Source of the DNA: Amphritea sp. 1_MG-2023
Lineage (GTDB): Bacteria > Pseudomonadota > Gammaproteobacteria > Pseudomonadales > Balneatricaceae
DNA: 60,270 nt
Reading direction: 5' to 3'
NCBI RefSeq assembly: GCF_030547545.1
Contig: NZ_JAUOQE010000029.1
Span: 1-60,270, forward strand
Within the stretch, counting starts at the first letter, position 1. Each line of letters begins with the position of its first letter. Below are positions 7,711-17,374 of the stretch, in pieces. The notes under the pieces are model-generated. The model had not been told where the DNA came from and did no database searches. It saw nothing but the letters and a program-made list of their open reading frames with translations. Made by a program: the position numbers and the translations under genes.

Positions 7711-9790
7711 TACGATCATCATGAAAACAAGCACACCCCCGTCCCTGATGCTTGGCTTTGTAGAGTGCTTGATCGGCACTCTTCATCAAGCTGTAAGCAT
7801 CATCACTTGATTCACACACCGCGACCCCCACACTACAACTGATCTCTATGTCGATATTGGTTAAGTGCATTGGCTTAATCAGTGCATTTAAGAGACGTTG
7901 ACTGAACTGAATCAACTCTTCAACACCGATATCTTCTTTAAATTTCACAATTAAGATAAATTCATCCCCTCCTACTCGGCAGGGCAAATCCGAATCGCGC
8001 AGACAACTTTGCAAACGCTTGGCGACCTCTATTAAGAGTGAATCACCAATATCATGTCCATAGCAGTCATTAATGGTTTTAAAATGATCGAGATCGATAT
8101 AAAACAACGCAATGCCTGCCGATTGATAACGATGTCGTGCAGCCAGATCGCGATTAAGGCAATCCATCAACATTCGTCGATTCGCCAGTCCCGTCAAAGG
8201 GTCCGTTTCAGCCAAATCACGTAACTTATGCTCTAAATCCTTAAGCTGCGTGATGTCCGAAAACGTCGCAATATAATTCTGCACGGAGCCATCAGCGTAT
8301 TTATTTTCACTGATCGATAACCATTCGGGATAGACCTCACCACTCTTGCGCTTGCTCCACACTTCGCCCCGCCAACTACCTTCAACGTTTAAAGCATGCC
8401 ACATCTCTTGATAAAACTGATCATCATGAAAGCCTGACGAGAGTATCGCTGGGGTTTTCCCCAGTACTTCAGCGGATGGATATCCGGTGATACGCGTAAA
8501 AGCACTGTTGACCTGCACTATCCGCAGGTCGGCATCACAAACAATCACCCCCTCATAGGCGGATTCGACAATTAACGCATTCAGCTTTAATGTATCAGCC
8601 ACTTTCCGTAATTTATGCTGCTGACGATTAATATCATGCTCGTACCGCGTGAAACGCGCCTTCAGCCAGCGACTATAGGTCAGTGTTATCAGCAACGCTA
8701 ATAAACCAATAACCGACAGCGCTATCATTTGATGTAATCGATCTCTTTTTATCTCGGCATCTAGGCGTTGTTGCTTCGATGAAAAAAGTTCATTGATTTC
8801 ATTTTGATAAATCCCAGCCATCAAAACCCAGTCTCGGTCCTCGATGAGCTGACTCTTTATCAAGGGATGCTTATCAGCTTGATAGTCATCGTAGGATAAA
8901 TATCCGCCCAGCTGCGCTTGCTCGATAATCTGCTGGGTTGTTGCACGGATAGCGGGATCTGAGTGATGTAAATAATCGATGCCTTCACGTTCGGGGTTGG
9001 CACCACTGGCCAGTAGACGGCCTTGCCGATTCATCAGTGCAATATAGCCGGTGCGAGCAAAATGAATATGACGGATATCATCATAAATCTTCGGCTTTAA
9101 GTCATTTTCAAATCGATATAAATAATCGCCTGTGCCCACGATCCAATTATACGGTTTAAACACGCCGACATAGGAGACCTTCTCTTTCATCACTTGCTTA
9201 TCATCGGGTGCATACCACCGATAGTAAGAAAACCCTTCCTGGCGTGGATTTGACACCACCCGAATCAATCCCTGCATAACTCGCTGAGCAGCAGTATCCT
9301 GCATACTCAGTGCCGAGCTCCCCTCTTTCTCGGAGTTCGTCGGTAGCAACCGTATGGTGCCATCCATCTCATCGATAAAGTAATAACCGCGCCCATCAAA
9401 AAAACGAATATCTCTGAGAGACTCAATCAGCATCTGCTGCATCTCAGCGTCACTTAACTGTTCGTGATAACGTTGATAGAGTGAATTCATCTGCGTCAGC
9501 GCCTGATGCGTTTGACTACGGGCCTGTTGTTTTAGTAATGCCATCGCTTCAATGAACCGCTGATCAATCATCGCGCGCGCATCGGCCAATTCCGAGGCAA
9601 GCCGGCTATGCTGCTCGTCTATTAACTCTTCGCGTAAAACATTGAGTTGTGCTCGATAGTGCGACTGCGTATTAAAATAAAAATACAGGGCTTGTGCGCC
9701 CAACAACAGTAAAATAATAAAAGCCCCACCCCACAAAAGCTGAGTAGGCGATCCGGTTGAGTTGTCATGTCGTTGTCGTTTAAAAGCCAT
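7664..9790 (-). CDS. Cache-PAS-GGDEF diguanylate cyclase
   Basis: A 708-residue membrane sensor: TM helix near residues 19-40, periplasmic tandem Cache region with FFDGRGYYFIDEMDG and YNWIVGTGDYLY, second TM near 355-375, a PAS domain (YEGVIVCDADLRIVQVN) and a C-terminal GGDEF domain. The active site is intact (RVGGDEF) and an RxxD product-inhibition site (RDSD) lies five residues ahead of it, so it should make c-di-GMP from two GTP. The Cache domain suggests control by a small extracellular ligand. It is convergent with and overlaps pedC. Its upstream region carries one of the AGTAC-type 14-mers (9963-9976). Confidence 0.9.
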   Translation of the reverse strand: MAFKRQRHDNSTGSPTQLLWGGAFIILLLLGAQALYFYFNTQSHYRAQLNVLREELIDEQHSRLASELADARAMIDQRFIEAMALLKQQARSQTHQALTQMNSLYQRYHEQLSDAEMQQMLIESLRDIRFFDGRGYYFIDEMDGTIRLLPTNSEKEGSSALSMQDTAAQRVMQGLIRVVSNPRQEGFSYYRWYAPDDKQVMKEKVSYVGVFKPYNWIVGTGDYLYRFENDLKPKIYDDIRHIHFARTGYIALMNRQGRLLASGANPEREGIDYLHHSDPAIRATTQQIIEQAQLGGYLSYDDYQADKHPLIKSQLIEDRDWVLMAGIYQNEINELFSSKQQRLDAEIKRDRLHQMIALSVIGLLALLITLTYSRWLKARFTRYEHDINRQQHKLRKVADTLKLNALIVESAYEGVIVCDADLRIVQVNSAFTRITGYPSAEVLGKTPAILSSGFHDDQFYQEMWHALNVEGSWRGEVWSKRKSGEVYPEWLSISENKYADGSVQNYIATFSDITQLKDLEHKLRDLAETDPLTGLANRRMLMDCLNRDLAARHRYQSAGIALFYIDLDHFKTINDCYGHDIGDSLLIEVAKRLQSCLRDSDLPCRVGGDEFILIVKFKEDIGVEELIQFSQRLLNALIKPMHLTNIDIEISCSVGVAVCESSDDAYSLMKSADQALYKAKHQGRGCACFHDDRISATVYPSPAEVESP

Positions 9791-10344
9791 CGCTACCGCT
9801 TCGCCGAGCCCTAATTATTGTCACTATATTGATATCTATAAAACGCATATCCACTGAATAATAAGCAGAAAAGCCATAGCACTTACGACTGACTAAAGCA
9901 GTCATACATCGTTGAATTTTAGCATGAAACAGGTATGCAGTGATTTTATAAATCAGCAAAACAGTACTTTAGTCCTGCTTTTTTGCACGTTAAGTCGAAT
10001 ACACATTAACACCGACTAAGGTTGTAATGGTGGCAACGATAATCTAGATCGATTTATCTGTAGCCGATACAATGACACCGCTCATATCATTCACGGAGCG
10101 CTATCACATTCATAACAGAACTCATACATGGCGATTAAAGTTATACTTAACAGAATCACAGCAGGGCTGACGAAAATGAACTGTTTAACGCCTTAAGACT
10201 CGATGCAAAAACGATTACAACCTCGATGTGTCAATGTAGTAAGCTGTGCTTGGAAATTTGGCCCCATGATTAGCCCCATGACAGAATAATTATAATGGAC
10301 ACCCATACACTGTCACCATGGCAGTCGTCCAACGGGAGAACAAC
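9791..10344. other. 554-bp divergent promoter region
   Basis: This separates the cyclase gene from the regulator gene. Apart from the motif at 9963-9976 and a GGGAG ribosome site before 10345, no gene, repeat or strong hairpin was seen. Confidence 0.5.
9963..9976. promoter_or_regulatory. AGTAC-type 14-mer between cyclase and agmR-like gene
   Basis: AGTACTTTAGTCCT shares 11 of 14 positions with AGTACTTGAGAACT at 3884. It lies about 170 bases upstream of the cyclase start. Less symmetric than the pedF site; weak candidate operator. Confidence 0.3.
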
Positions 10345-11013
10345 GTGTATAAAATTTTAATTGCCGATGACCACCCGCTATTTCGAGAAGCGATATGTGG
10401 CGTGATAGCCAACGGTTTTCCAGGTTGCGAAACGCTTGAAACTGACGATTTGGATAGCGCTCTGACCATCGCAGCCCAAGAAGATGATCTCGACTTAATC
10501 TTACTCGATCTGAATATGCCGGGGATGAATGGCCTCAATGGTCTGATCAGCTTACGTAACGACTCGCCCACGATTCCCGTTGTGATTGTCTCAGCCGAAC
10601 AAGATAAACAGATCGTCCTGCAAGCCATCACTTACGGGGCGGTGGGTTTTATCACTAAATCCTCTCCGCGCGAACAGATGACCGATGCTTTACAGCAAAT
10701 CTTAGATGGCAACGTCTATCTGCCATCTGACATTATCCGTTCAGAAAAGCCCCGCAGTAGCATTCAGCGTCGTCATGACGATAGTCAAATTCCTGATGAA
10801 ATGCTCTCCTCCCTAACCCGTCGACAACTGTTGGTGCTCGAACGTATGTCAGAAGGAGAATCCAATAAACAGATCGCTTACAACCTGAATATTGCCGAAA
10901 CTACGGTAAAAGCACATGTCAGTGCTATTTTGCGCAAACTCGGAGTTCACAATCGCATACAAGCCGTATTATCCGCCGGCAATATCGATTTCAATCAATA
11001 TCTAAAACGCTAA
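10345..11013 (+). CDS. agmR: LuxR-type response regulator, AgmR/ErbR/PedR1-like
   Basis: A 222-residue regulator. The GTG at 10345 is preferred because GGGAG lies seven bases ahead and the protein then begins [17 protein letters not shown], as AgmR-type proteins do; an upstream ATG at 10318 would add nine poorly conserved residues. The receiver domain has the acidic pocket and phospho-acceptor Asp near residue 55 ([10 protein letters not shown]). The C-terminal LuxR helix-turn-helix is intact ([22 protein letters not shown]). Homologues activate PQQ-dependent alcohol dehydrogenase genes in pseudomonads. The neighbouring NahK-type kinase is a possible but unproven partner. Confidence 0.85.
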   Translation: MYKILIADDHPLFREAICGVIANGFPGCETLETDDLDSALTIAAQEDDLDLILLDLNMPGMNGLNGLISLRNDSPTIPVVIVSAEQDKQIVLQAITYGAVGFITKSSPREQMTDALQQILDGNVYLPSDIIRSEKPRSSIQRRHDDSQIPDEMLSSLTRRQLLVLERMSEGESNKQIAYNLNIAETTVKAHVSAILRKLGVHNRIQAVLSAGNIDFNQYLKR

Positions 11014-11100
11014 TATCATCATAGTAATAGTGCGCAATGCCTGATCGATATCCTATATCACCGGCATCGATCAAACCAACCCACAGCAATCGATGAGACG

Positions 11101-11124
11101 GCACATTAGGCTAACCTAGTGTGC
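11101..11124. terminator. hairpin at the convergent agmR/nahK ends
   Basis: GCACATTAGG and CCTAGTGTGC pair over 10 positions with one G-T, around CTAA. It overlaps the nahK stop codon region. No T-run follows, so termination by it is uncertain. A second dyad, TGATCGAT/ATCGATCA, lies at 11042-11073. Confidence 0.35.
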
Positions 11125-13731
11125 TGATTCCAGCAGATGATTGAGCGTCATCTTCAACTTCATCGGCTTAACCGGCTTATTCATCAACAAATACCCCTGT
11201 TCTCTGACCACCTGCTTAAGTTCATGCGTGTAGTTTGCCGTGATCATAATGACTGGGATAGTCCGCGCTAATTGCTGATTGAAGGTGATCGCCGCATCGA
11301 GGCCATTTTCATCATTATCCAGATGATAATCCGCTATCAATAGCGTCGGCGCCGGATGCTGTGCGAGTAATGCCATTAACTGCGCCTTATCCTGAACCGT
11401 CGCTACCTGACATCCCCAACCTTCAAGCAAGACACGCATCCCACGACAGATAGCCGGATCATTATCAATCAGCCAAACCGATACTCCGGTCAATTGATTA
11501 CCGACGGTGGGCAGGTATTCCTCTTTGGTTTCTTTCGGTAACTGTTCGGCCCGCGCCAATGGCACCTCTACCGAGAACATAGAGCCTTTACCTGGCACAG
11601 AGCTAACACTAATTTGATGTCCCAGCATCCGCGAAATCTTATCAACGATGGCCAGCCCTAACCCCAACCCCTTATCATTGACCACAGGACTGCCGTGTAA
11701 GCGTTTAAACTCAAGAAAAATATCACCTAACTTATCTTCCGGTATCCCTAACCCCGTATCCCAGACCTCAATCACCAAGCTAGATCGTTTACGTCGACAA
11801 CCCAATAACACCGTTCCGGTGTCGGTATAGCGAATCGCATTGGTCAAAAAGTTACGCAAAATACGCGCTAACAGCTGTGAATCAGAACAGATCACCGCAC
11901 TGCTCGCCACATAACGCAGCTGCAATCGCTCGCTAACCGCCACTTGCTGAAACTCATTCGCAATATTATTCAGCAAACTACTGACAGGAAATACCGTGAC
12001 ATCTGCTTCAATCACGCCCGCATCCAGCTTGGAAATATCCACCAGCGTGCTGAGCAATGATTCCACATCGTCTAATGAACTCCCTACAGAATCGATGAGA
12101 TGACGCTCGCTCTGTAGCGCAGGCTTTTCCTGCAGGGCACTGGTAAATAAGCGGGCGGCATTTAACGGTTGTAATAAGTCATGGCTGACGGCCGCCAGAA
12201 ACTTAGTCTTTGACAGATTCGCCTGTTCCGCATGCTTACTGGCTTCTAATAACTGCCCCTCAACTTGTTTGCGTTCGGCTATCTGTTGCCATAATTGGTC
12301 ATTCAGCTTAGTCAATTCCGAGGTACGCTCTATCACCCGCTGTTCCAACGTCTGATAGGCTTCCTGTAAGGCATAAGCGGTTTTTCGTCGCTCGGTAATG
12401 TCGCGAATCAGAACAAAGAAACCCACCGCCCGTCCCTCAGCATCGAGGTTGGGCACATACGCTTTGAGCATGTATCGCGGTCCGCCTTGAGCGTCTTTCT
12501 CTTCTATCTCAAAGTTAACACTTTCACCCGCTAACGCCCTATCCGTATAAGGCTTGAGTTTGACGAACTGCTCTTCTCCATGAATCATGGATATTTTCTT
12601 ACCGGTTAATGCTTCCCGCGACCAGCCATACCAATCTTCATAGACTTTATTGGTAAACTGAAAGCGCAAATCTTCACCCACATAGGCGATCAACGCGGGC
12701 ACATGATCGGTAATCAAGCGTATCCATTGCTCACTCTCTCGCAGTGTCTCGGCGTATTGATGACGTTCTGTAATATCCGTATAGGTATTAACAAACCCAC
12801 CTTCCTGAATCGGATGAGAGCGAATCTCAATCACCAAGCCATTCGCCAGACTTTGCTCTAACTCTATGGTGCCTGCCGTGCTGCCTCCCGCTAAATGCGG
12901 ATGACTATAAGGGGTCAACAACGTCAGTTCACAACGATCGATTAAAGTTTCAAATTGCGACTGTTGAGTAAGCTCATCTTCGGTCAAACCAGACAAGGTC
13001 AGAAAGCGCTGATTCCAGACCTCAAGATAACCTTCGGCATTAATCAGCACCACGCCTTGCGATAAGTTATCCACGGTGTTCTGCAACACTCTAGATTTAT
13101 CCGCCAATGCGCGCTCCCGACGCGCCGTTTCATTCTGCTTAAGTTCGGTAATATCGGTATACAGAATCACCAGCCCGCCATCCAGCGTGGGCCTTTCGCT
13201 CACTTGAAACCAACGACCATCATGTAAACGATAGAACACAGAGTTATCAGTTTCTCCACGGAACTCCGCTTCGATCAATCCATGTTGATCCGCTAACCGA
13301 CGGATATCCTCTATCCCTAAACCTTGTGCAATTGAGACGCCCGTGGCGGCCCAAACCGATTCAAATTTGCTGTTATATAAGACAATACGGCGCTCACTAT
13401 CAAACAGCACGAAGGCATCAGAGATACTCTCAATCCCGTCTATTAGTCGTTGATGCGCGACTTCCGCCTGCTGTTTAGCCTGACTCAGGGCTATATTGCT
13501 GGTTTTGAGGTCACCGAGGGCAACATTCAGCGCCGCGGTGCGCTCTCTCACCTGTTCGGCGAGTACGACCGAATGCTCAAATGCCGCATACGGATCGGTA
13601 CGCGTTGTGGCACTCACTTCAACCCGTTCAATCAATACCCGATTAATCTTTTCTAGCTTACGGTTTTCGCGCTCCAACTGCTCGACCCGCTGAGCTAAAT
13701 CGATCGACGGCGCAGGTTTCCGCTCACTCAT
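11116..13731 (-). CDS. nahK: hybrid histidine kinase, NahK/ErcS'-like
   Basis: An 871-residue soluble-looking hybrid kinase: N-terminal coiled coil (to about 95), three PAS domains (about 95-195, 215-322 and 332-447), a second coiled coil, HisKA with His517 (AVSHDLLQPLNAARLF), HATPase with DTGLGIPEDKL and GLGLGLAIV, and a C-terminal receiver with phospho-acceptor Asp (LLIADYHLD). The architecture and H-box match NahK (PA1976) of Pseudomonas aeruginosa, which feeds the HptB branch controlling biofilm and is inhibited by NosP. Its start overlaps the stop of the NosP-type gene by four bases, giving a bicistronic sensor unit. Confidence 0.85.
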   Translation of the reverse strand: MSERKPAPSIDLAQRVEQLERENRKLEKINRVLIERVEVSATTRTDPYAAFEHSVVLAEQVRERTAALNVALGDLKTSNIALSQAKQQAEVAHQRLIDGIESISDAFVLFDSERRIVLYNSKFESVWAATGVSIAQGLGIEDIRRLADQHGLIEAEFRGETDNSVFYRLHDGRWFQVSERPTLDGGLVILYTDITELKQNETARRERALADKSRVLQNTVDNLSQGVVLINAEGYLEVWNQRFLTLSGLTEDELTQQSQFETLIDRCELTLLTPYSHPHLAGGSTAGTIELEQSLANGLVIEIRSHPIQEGGFVNTYTDITERHQYAETLRESEQWIRLITDHVPALIAYVGEDLRFQFTNKVYEDWYGWSREALTGKKISMIHGEEQFVKLKPYTDRALAGESVNFEIEEKDAQGGPRYMLKAYVPNLDAEGRAVGFFVLIRDITERRKTAYALQEAYQTLEQRVIERTSELTKLNDQLWQQIAERKQVEGQLLEASKHAEQANLSKTKFLAAVSHDLLQPLNAARLFTSALQEKPALQSERHLIDSVGSSLDDVESLLSTLVDISKLDAGVIEADVTVFPVSSLLNNIANEFQQVAVSERLQLRYVASSAVICSDSQLLARILRNFLTNAIRYTDTGTVLLGCRRKRSSLVIEVWDTGLGIPEDKLGDIFLEFKRLHGSPVVNDKGLGLGLAIVDKISRMLGHQISVSSVPGKGSMFSVEVPLARAEQLPKETKEEYLPTVGNQLTGVSVWLIDNDPAICRGMRVLLEGWGCQVATVQDKAQLMALLAQHPAPTLLIADYHLDNDENGLDAAITFNQQLARTIPVIMITANYTHELKQVVREQGYLLMNKPVKPMKLKMTLNHLLESAH

Positions 13732-14891
13732 CGCTTTCTCCCGATCGCGACACCGGTAAAGGTCTGATTCACATGCATACCATCGATCTGTTCACCATAG
13801 GTATTAAAGCCGACTACTCGATGACGCTGTAGTAATGCTGAAACCTGTTCACTCTGACCGCGAATCCGACCTTCCAAACGGCGTAAAAAACAATCACATC
13901 CCAACGTAATAAGATGCTCGCCAAGCGTTACTTCTTTTTCTGTTAACTGCTGATCAAGCGATGACATCAATTCACCCGGCTGCATCAGAGTTAGCACGAT
14001 ACCGTTTTCCACCGCGCAATAAAATGTCAGGCTTAAATCGTCATTAACGCTCTGTATCGAACGCACAAAATATTCATCACCAATACGCACCGCGATAGGA
14101 TTTAAGGCAAACACCTCATGATTCAGTTGTGTCAGCGGCACCCCGACAATCCGAGCATACTCGATGGCCGCCGGCTCAGCATTCAACTCTAACACCCGCC
14201 GCTGCTCACTATCAGCCTCAGTGACCACCAGTTTAGTATCGCAATTTTCCATATGATGATCACTAAACACCTGAAACTCACAAGCGGTATTCACCAGAAT
14301 AATGACCGCCGCATCGGTACAGAAAGCACCATCAAAATACACGTGAGTATTGCTCAGATGAATATCATCACCGGCCGATCCACCAAAATGAGGAATACTG
14401 CCTAAGACTGAATCGAGCGTCACCAGCACCCGCTCTTCTTGAGTCGATAAACCATCGAATAGCGTCAACGCAAAACTATGATTTTTAATCGGTGCCACTT
14501 GCTGATCAAGACACGCCTGAGTCAGATGCTCGACCAGTTCCTGAGCATCATTAAAATTAAATTCATCCAACTGTTTAATCAGCAGCCCACTGACAGCAAA
14601 CGCCTCACGGGAGAAGCCGATCGCCGAAATGCTGCCCTGATCATAGCCCATCGCCGTAATTTCTCCGGCGGTGGTACATCCGGCAATCAGTATATCGGCG
14701 AAGCGGGCTTGCAGCAGAGAGGCGAGCCGGTCGAGTTGATATTCAGCAGAACAGAAAAATAACACAAAGTTGAGATCTGACCAGTTGAGTTGCTGATACA
14801 GTTCCTCAACTGCCTGCTGTTCATCTCGCGACGTTGAAAAGGCCGTCCGTAACTCTGGTTGGCAAATATTTTGCGATAATCCATTCGTCAT
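13728..14891 (-). CDS. nosP: FIST-domain nitric-oxide sensor, NosP-like
   Basis: A 387-residue cytosolic protein with FIST_N (about 30-220, including IAGCTTAGEI and FGGSAGDD) and FIST_C (about 235-370, including IGDEYFVRSIQSV). NosP proteins are haem-binding FIST proteins that sense NO and regulate a co-transcribed NahK kinase. Here the coupling is exact: ATGA overlap with the kinase. A histidine at residue 183 (NTHVYFDG) is the candidate haem ligand by recollection of the Pseudomonas protein; this should be aligned. GGAGAGACGAGT precedes the ATG. Plain FIST sensors of other ligands exist, but the kinase pairing favours NosP. Confidence 0.8.
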   Translation of the reverse strand: MTNGLSQNICQPELRTAFSTSRDEQQAVEELYQQLNWSDLNFVLFFCSAEYQLDRLASLLQARFADILIAGCTTAGEITAMGYDQGSISAIGFSREAFAVSGLLIKQLDEFNFNDAQELVEHLTQACLDQQVAPIKNHSFALTLFDGLSTQEERVLVTLDSVLGSIPHFGGSAGDDIHLSNTHVYFDGAFCTDAAVIILVNTACEFQVFSDHHMENCDTKLVVTEADSEQRRVLELNAEPAAIEYARIVGVPLTQLNHEVFALNPIAVRIGDEYFVRSIQSVNDDLSLTFYCAVENGIVLTLMQPGELMSSLDQQLTEKEVTLGEHLITLGCDCFLRRLEGRIRGQSEQVSALLQRHRVVGFNTYGEQIDGMHVNQTFTGVAIGRKR

Positions 14892-14954
14892 ACTCGTCTC
14901 TCCAACCGTTTAAAATGACCTTTAAGTGTAAAAGTAAAGCTTCACTGAAAACAG

Positions 14955-14968
14955 TGTACTTGTGTACC
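14955..14968. promoter_or_regulatory. AGTAC-type 14-mer upstream of nosP
   Basis: TGTACTTGTGTACC lies 64 bases upstream of the nosP start and shares 10 of 14 positions with the site at 3884. A further similar sequence, TGTACTTGAGTCAT, is at 15098-15111. Candidate operator, by inference. Confidence 0.35.
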
Positions 14969-15253
14969 TGAATCATAAGCGAAAATGAAATTAAAAAAAT
15001 AACATCTTGTTTTTAAATATTATTTTTTTGCTTCACCGGCACTAAAGTAGTACATGCGCTGCTCCAGCTTGATCTTCAAGGAGTCTCCGACAGCCGATGT
15101 ACTTGAGTCATCATCACTCAAGGGCTGCGGTGTCACGGTATCGGTTTACGTGTTGCGCTAGTGCGTCACTCAGCGCAGAGTGATATGTATGTTAGCCCGT
15201 CAATCAGAGAGACTTGAGAAAATCGAACCTTACCGCTCGCCGGTGCCTCGGCA

Positions 15254-15385
15254 TCACTCTTCCGCCTCAGGACCACCGACGAGATACTCACACGCATCCA
15301 GCGATGGCATACCGATCCGCCAAGCAACAGATTCAGGGGTTGAAAGACCGCCTCCTGAGATGAAGACGGTGGTATCGCAGGCTAT
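15254..15385 (-). other. 43-codon ORF after the chemoreceptor with no standard start
   Basis: In the frame of the chemoreceptor and seven codons beyond its stop, an ORF reads (I)ACDTTVFISGGGLSTP and so on to 15254. AAAAAGGAG stands five bases ahead of an ATA codon, and no ATG, GTG or TTG is available there. It may be a small gene with a rare start, a decayed gene, or chance within a structured RNA region. No family is recognised. Confidence 0.2.
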
Positions 15386-15403
15386 CGTTACTCCTTTTTC
15401 GAC

Positions 15404-17209
15404 TCAACCTGCGGTGTCTCGATCCTGTAATAATTCCGGCTTGAAGCCCAGTGCAAAGCAGCCCCAATGACGCCCATCAACATAGATAGGAAAGGTCAAA
15501 TCATTGAGCACTTCCCCCGTATCTCGAACAAACGTCTGTAGTAAAAACGGTGCGGTGTTGCTAGTGCGTCGCACTTCGGCCCGACTACCGGTAAAGAAAC
15601 GACGATGACGGCTGTTCACATTATCGACCTCGTAATCACCCGTCAGAGGCTCGGATACTTTACGATGATGAGCCGGCGCATAACCATCAAGACAGATCGG
15701 TAAGGCATAAATCAGATCAGGCTTCGCCACTAAGTAACCATCAAAGATCGGCTGCATCCGTTGCTCAAACACGTCCGCATAGCTGACATCAAACTTTTCA
15801 GGCAGTCGTCCCTCGTTAGTCCGTTGATAGTTATGATCAAATATATCGTAGCCCTGACTATACATCTGCTCCAAGTTATCCTGCATTTGTCGAGCCCATT
15901 CACGCCCCGCCTGAATAATCTGTTCAAAGCTACCATAGCCAATAATAAACCGCGACAAGAGCTCTTGAGTCTGCTCCGTTGACGCTTCGAGTTCGCCGGA
16001 GAATGTCCGTGAGCACTTCATTTCATCTCGAATATCGCCACTAATACCCGCAATACGTTCAACATGGGAATGTGATTCTTTATTGCTATACGACAGCTCA
16101 TCAAGCGTTGAGCTGATGGTAGTTAATTGACTATTAACATCCTCAAAATCCCTCACCAAACGCGTAAACTGTTCACTCGTATCACTGATAAAACCTTCGG
16201 TGTTGCGAGTGTATTCGAGAATGTTGGCAGAATTCGTACGGGTATCTCCGACGAGTTCGGCCATGACGGAGATATTCTGATCGATCTCCGTGGTTGCATC
16301 CTGTACCTGTTGCGATAACGTCCGTACCTCATCGGCGACCACGGCAAAACCGCGACCCGCTTCACCGGCTCTCGCCGCCTCAATCGAGGCGTTCAACGCT
16401 AATAGATTGGTCTGATCAGAGAAACGCTTAACCATCGATAAGATCTCTGTAATGGTTTCAGAACTGGCACTCAATTTTTCAACAGTTTGCTGAAATCCCG
16501 ATGCCAATGCTGAAATATTACGTACCTGACCTAAAGCTTCCTCGAGTTCGTGACTGGAGGTTTTAATTTCAGCCAAGTTATTACGCGTATATTCGGAAAT
16601 CTTTAGGGTATTACCGGCCACTTCCTGAATCGCTGAAGTCGATTCTTGACTCGACAGCAGCACTTGCTGAGCCTGCTCTTCCTGATCATTAGTCGACTGA
16701 TAAACTTGCTGTAACACCTGACTTAACTGTGTCGCACTCAACGCCACTTTAACGCTATGATTACGGGTTTCAGCAATAATTTTTTTCAGGCTATCGGAAA
16801 AACCATTATAACTGCGGGCCATCATCGAGATTTCATCGTGCGTCATATCAGGCAACGTGGCTGAGATATCGCCATCTTTATCCTTGATATCACTCAACAC
16901 ATCGACCATTTTACGGATCGGCCGTAAAAACAGATAGCGCATAAAAAAGATGCTAAACAGCGAGACGGCAAATGAGAAGGCCAGCACTAGCCAGCTTAAC
17001 ATCTGTAAGTGATTCAAGTGCGCGATTAAATCAGGGTTATTGACGTCAGTATTATTAGTCGATGCGAGTAACTGCTTAAGCTGATCGAGACCGCTCCAGT
17101 TTAATCCCATAAACAGTAACGTCGGGATTAACAGGAGAACAACATTGGCGACAATCTTGCGAGTTAAGGTATTGAAAAAGGTTTGTTCTAGGGTGTTATA
17201 AAGCCTCAT
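15404..17209 (-). CDS. methyl-accepting chemotaxis protein with C-terminal sensor domain
   Basis: A 601-residue chemoreceptor: TM1 about 20-37, a short periplasmic loop (about 33 residues), TM2 about 70-94, HAMP ([13 protein letters not shown]) and the conserved signalling tip [19 protein letters not shown] with [15 protein letters not shown]. After the coiled coil a globular C-terminal region (about 430-590) contains [32 protein letters not shown], like a Cache/PAS-type pocket placed in the cytoplasm. The tiny periplasmic loop and this tail suggest sensing inside the cell. Neighbouring NosP/NahK genes on the same strand hint at a shared theme of redox or NO behaviour, but no ligand can be named. 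Confidence 0.87.
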   Translation of the reverse strand: MRLYNTLEQTFFNTLTRKIVANVVLLLIPTLLFMGLNWSGLDQLKQLLASTNNTDVNNPDLIAHLNHLQMLSWLVLAFSFAVSLFSIFFMRYLFLRPIRKMVDVLSDIKDKDGDISATLPDMTHDEISMMARSYNGFSDSLKKIIAETRNHSVKVALSATQLSQVLQQVYQSTNDQEEQAQQVLLSSQESTSAIQEVAGNTLKISEYTRNNLAEIKTSSHELEEALGQVRNISALASGFQQTVEKLSASSETITEILSMVKRFSDQTNLLALNASIEAARAGEAGRGFAVVADEVRTLSQQVQDATTEIDQNISVMAELVGDTRTNSANILEYTRNTEGFISDTSEQFTRLVRDFEDVNSQLTTISSTLDELSYSNKESHSHVERIAGISGDIRDEMKCSRTFSGELEASTEQTQELLSRFIIGYGSFEQIIQAGREWARQMQDNLEQMYSQGYDIFDHNYQRTNEGRLPEKFDVSYADVFEQRMQPIFDGYLVAKPDLIYALPICLDGYAPAHHRKVSEPLTGDYEVDNVNSRHRRFFTGSRAEVRRTSNTAPFLLQTFVRDTGEVLNDLTFPIYVDGRHWGCFALGFKPELLQDRDTAG

Positions 17210-17374
17210 ACTGATCCACTTCTTATTTCTTATCGTTATTGTTTATTTAAGTTAAGCGATATCTGTGTTGTAAACAACATCACACTGAGTTGAAAGAAAA
17301 ACACTACCCATTTCAGGTATTTAAAATACGATTGGCGAGAAGTAGGCGCTCAACATGGCAACCATGATCGATTG

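Larger units (their letters stand above)
14892..15403. other. 512-bp structured gap between chemoreceptor and nosP
   Basis: No clear gene, but many strong stems: CTTGAGT/ACTCAAG (15102-15122), TGCGCT-AGTG/CACT-AGCGCA with one bulge (15154-15177), CGGTG-CCT-GGC/GCC-AGG-CACCG with small internal loops (15241-15278), and GCGAT/ATCGC spanning 15301-15378. The part 14990-15035 is AT-rich and probably holds the nosP promoter. On the minus strand two or three frames stay open for 40-70 codons. It may be a structured leader or small RNA, or a decayed small gene; no known riboswitch class is recognised. Confidence 0.45.

Noticed and set aside
15404-15406. TGA at the chemoreceptor end as a selenocysteine or read-through codon
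   Set aside because: The receptor tail ends naturally, no SECIS-like stem follows directly and no selenocysteine genes are seen; a separate small ORF or non-coding RNA is simpler.
15180-15470. 96-codon plus-strand frame in the chemoreceptor-nosP gap
   Set aside because: Low-complexity, basic and Ser/Pro-rich, overlaps the chemoreceptor 3' end, and has no ribosome site; better explained as the reverse of the structured region.
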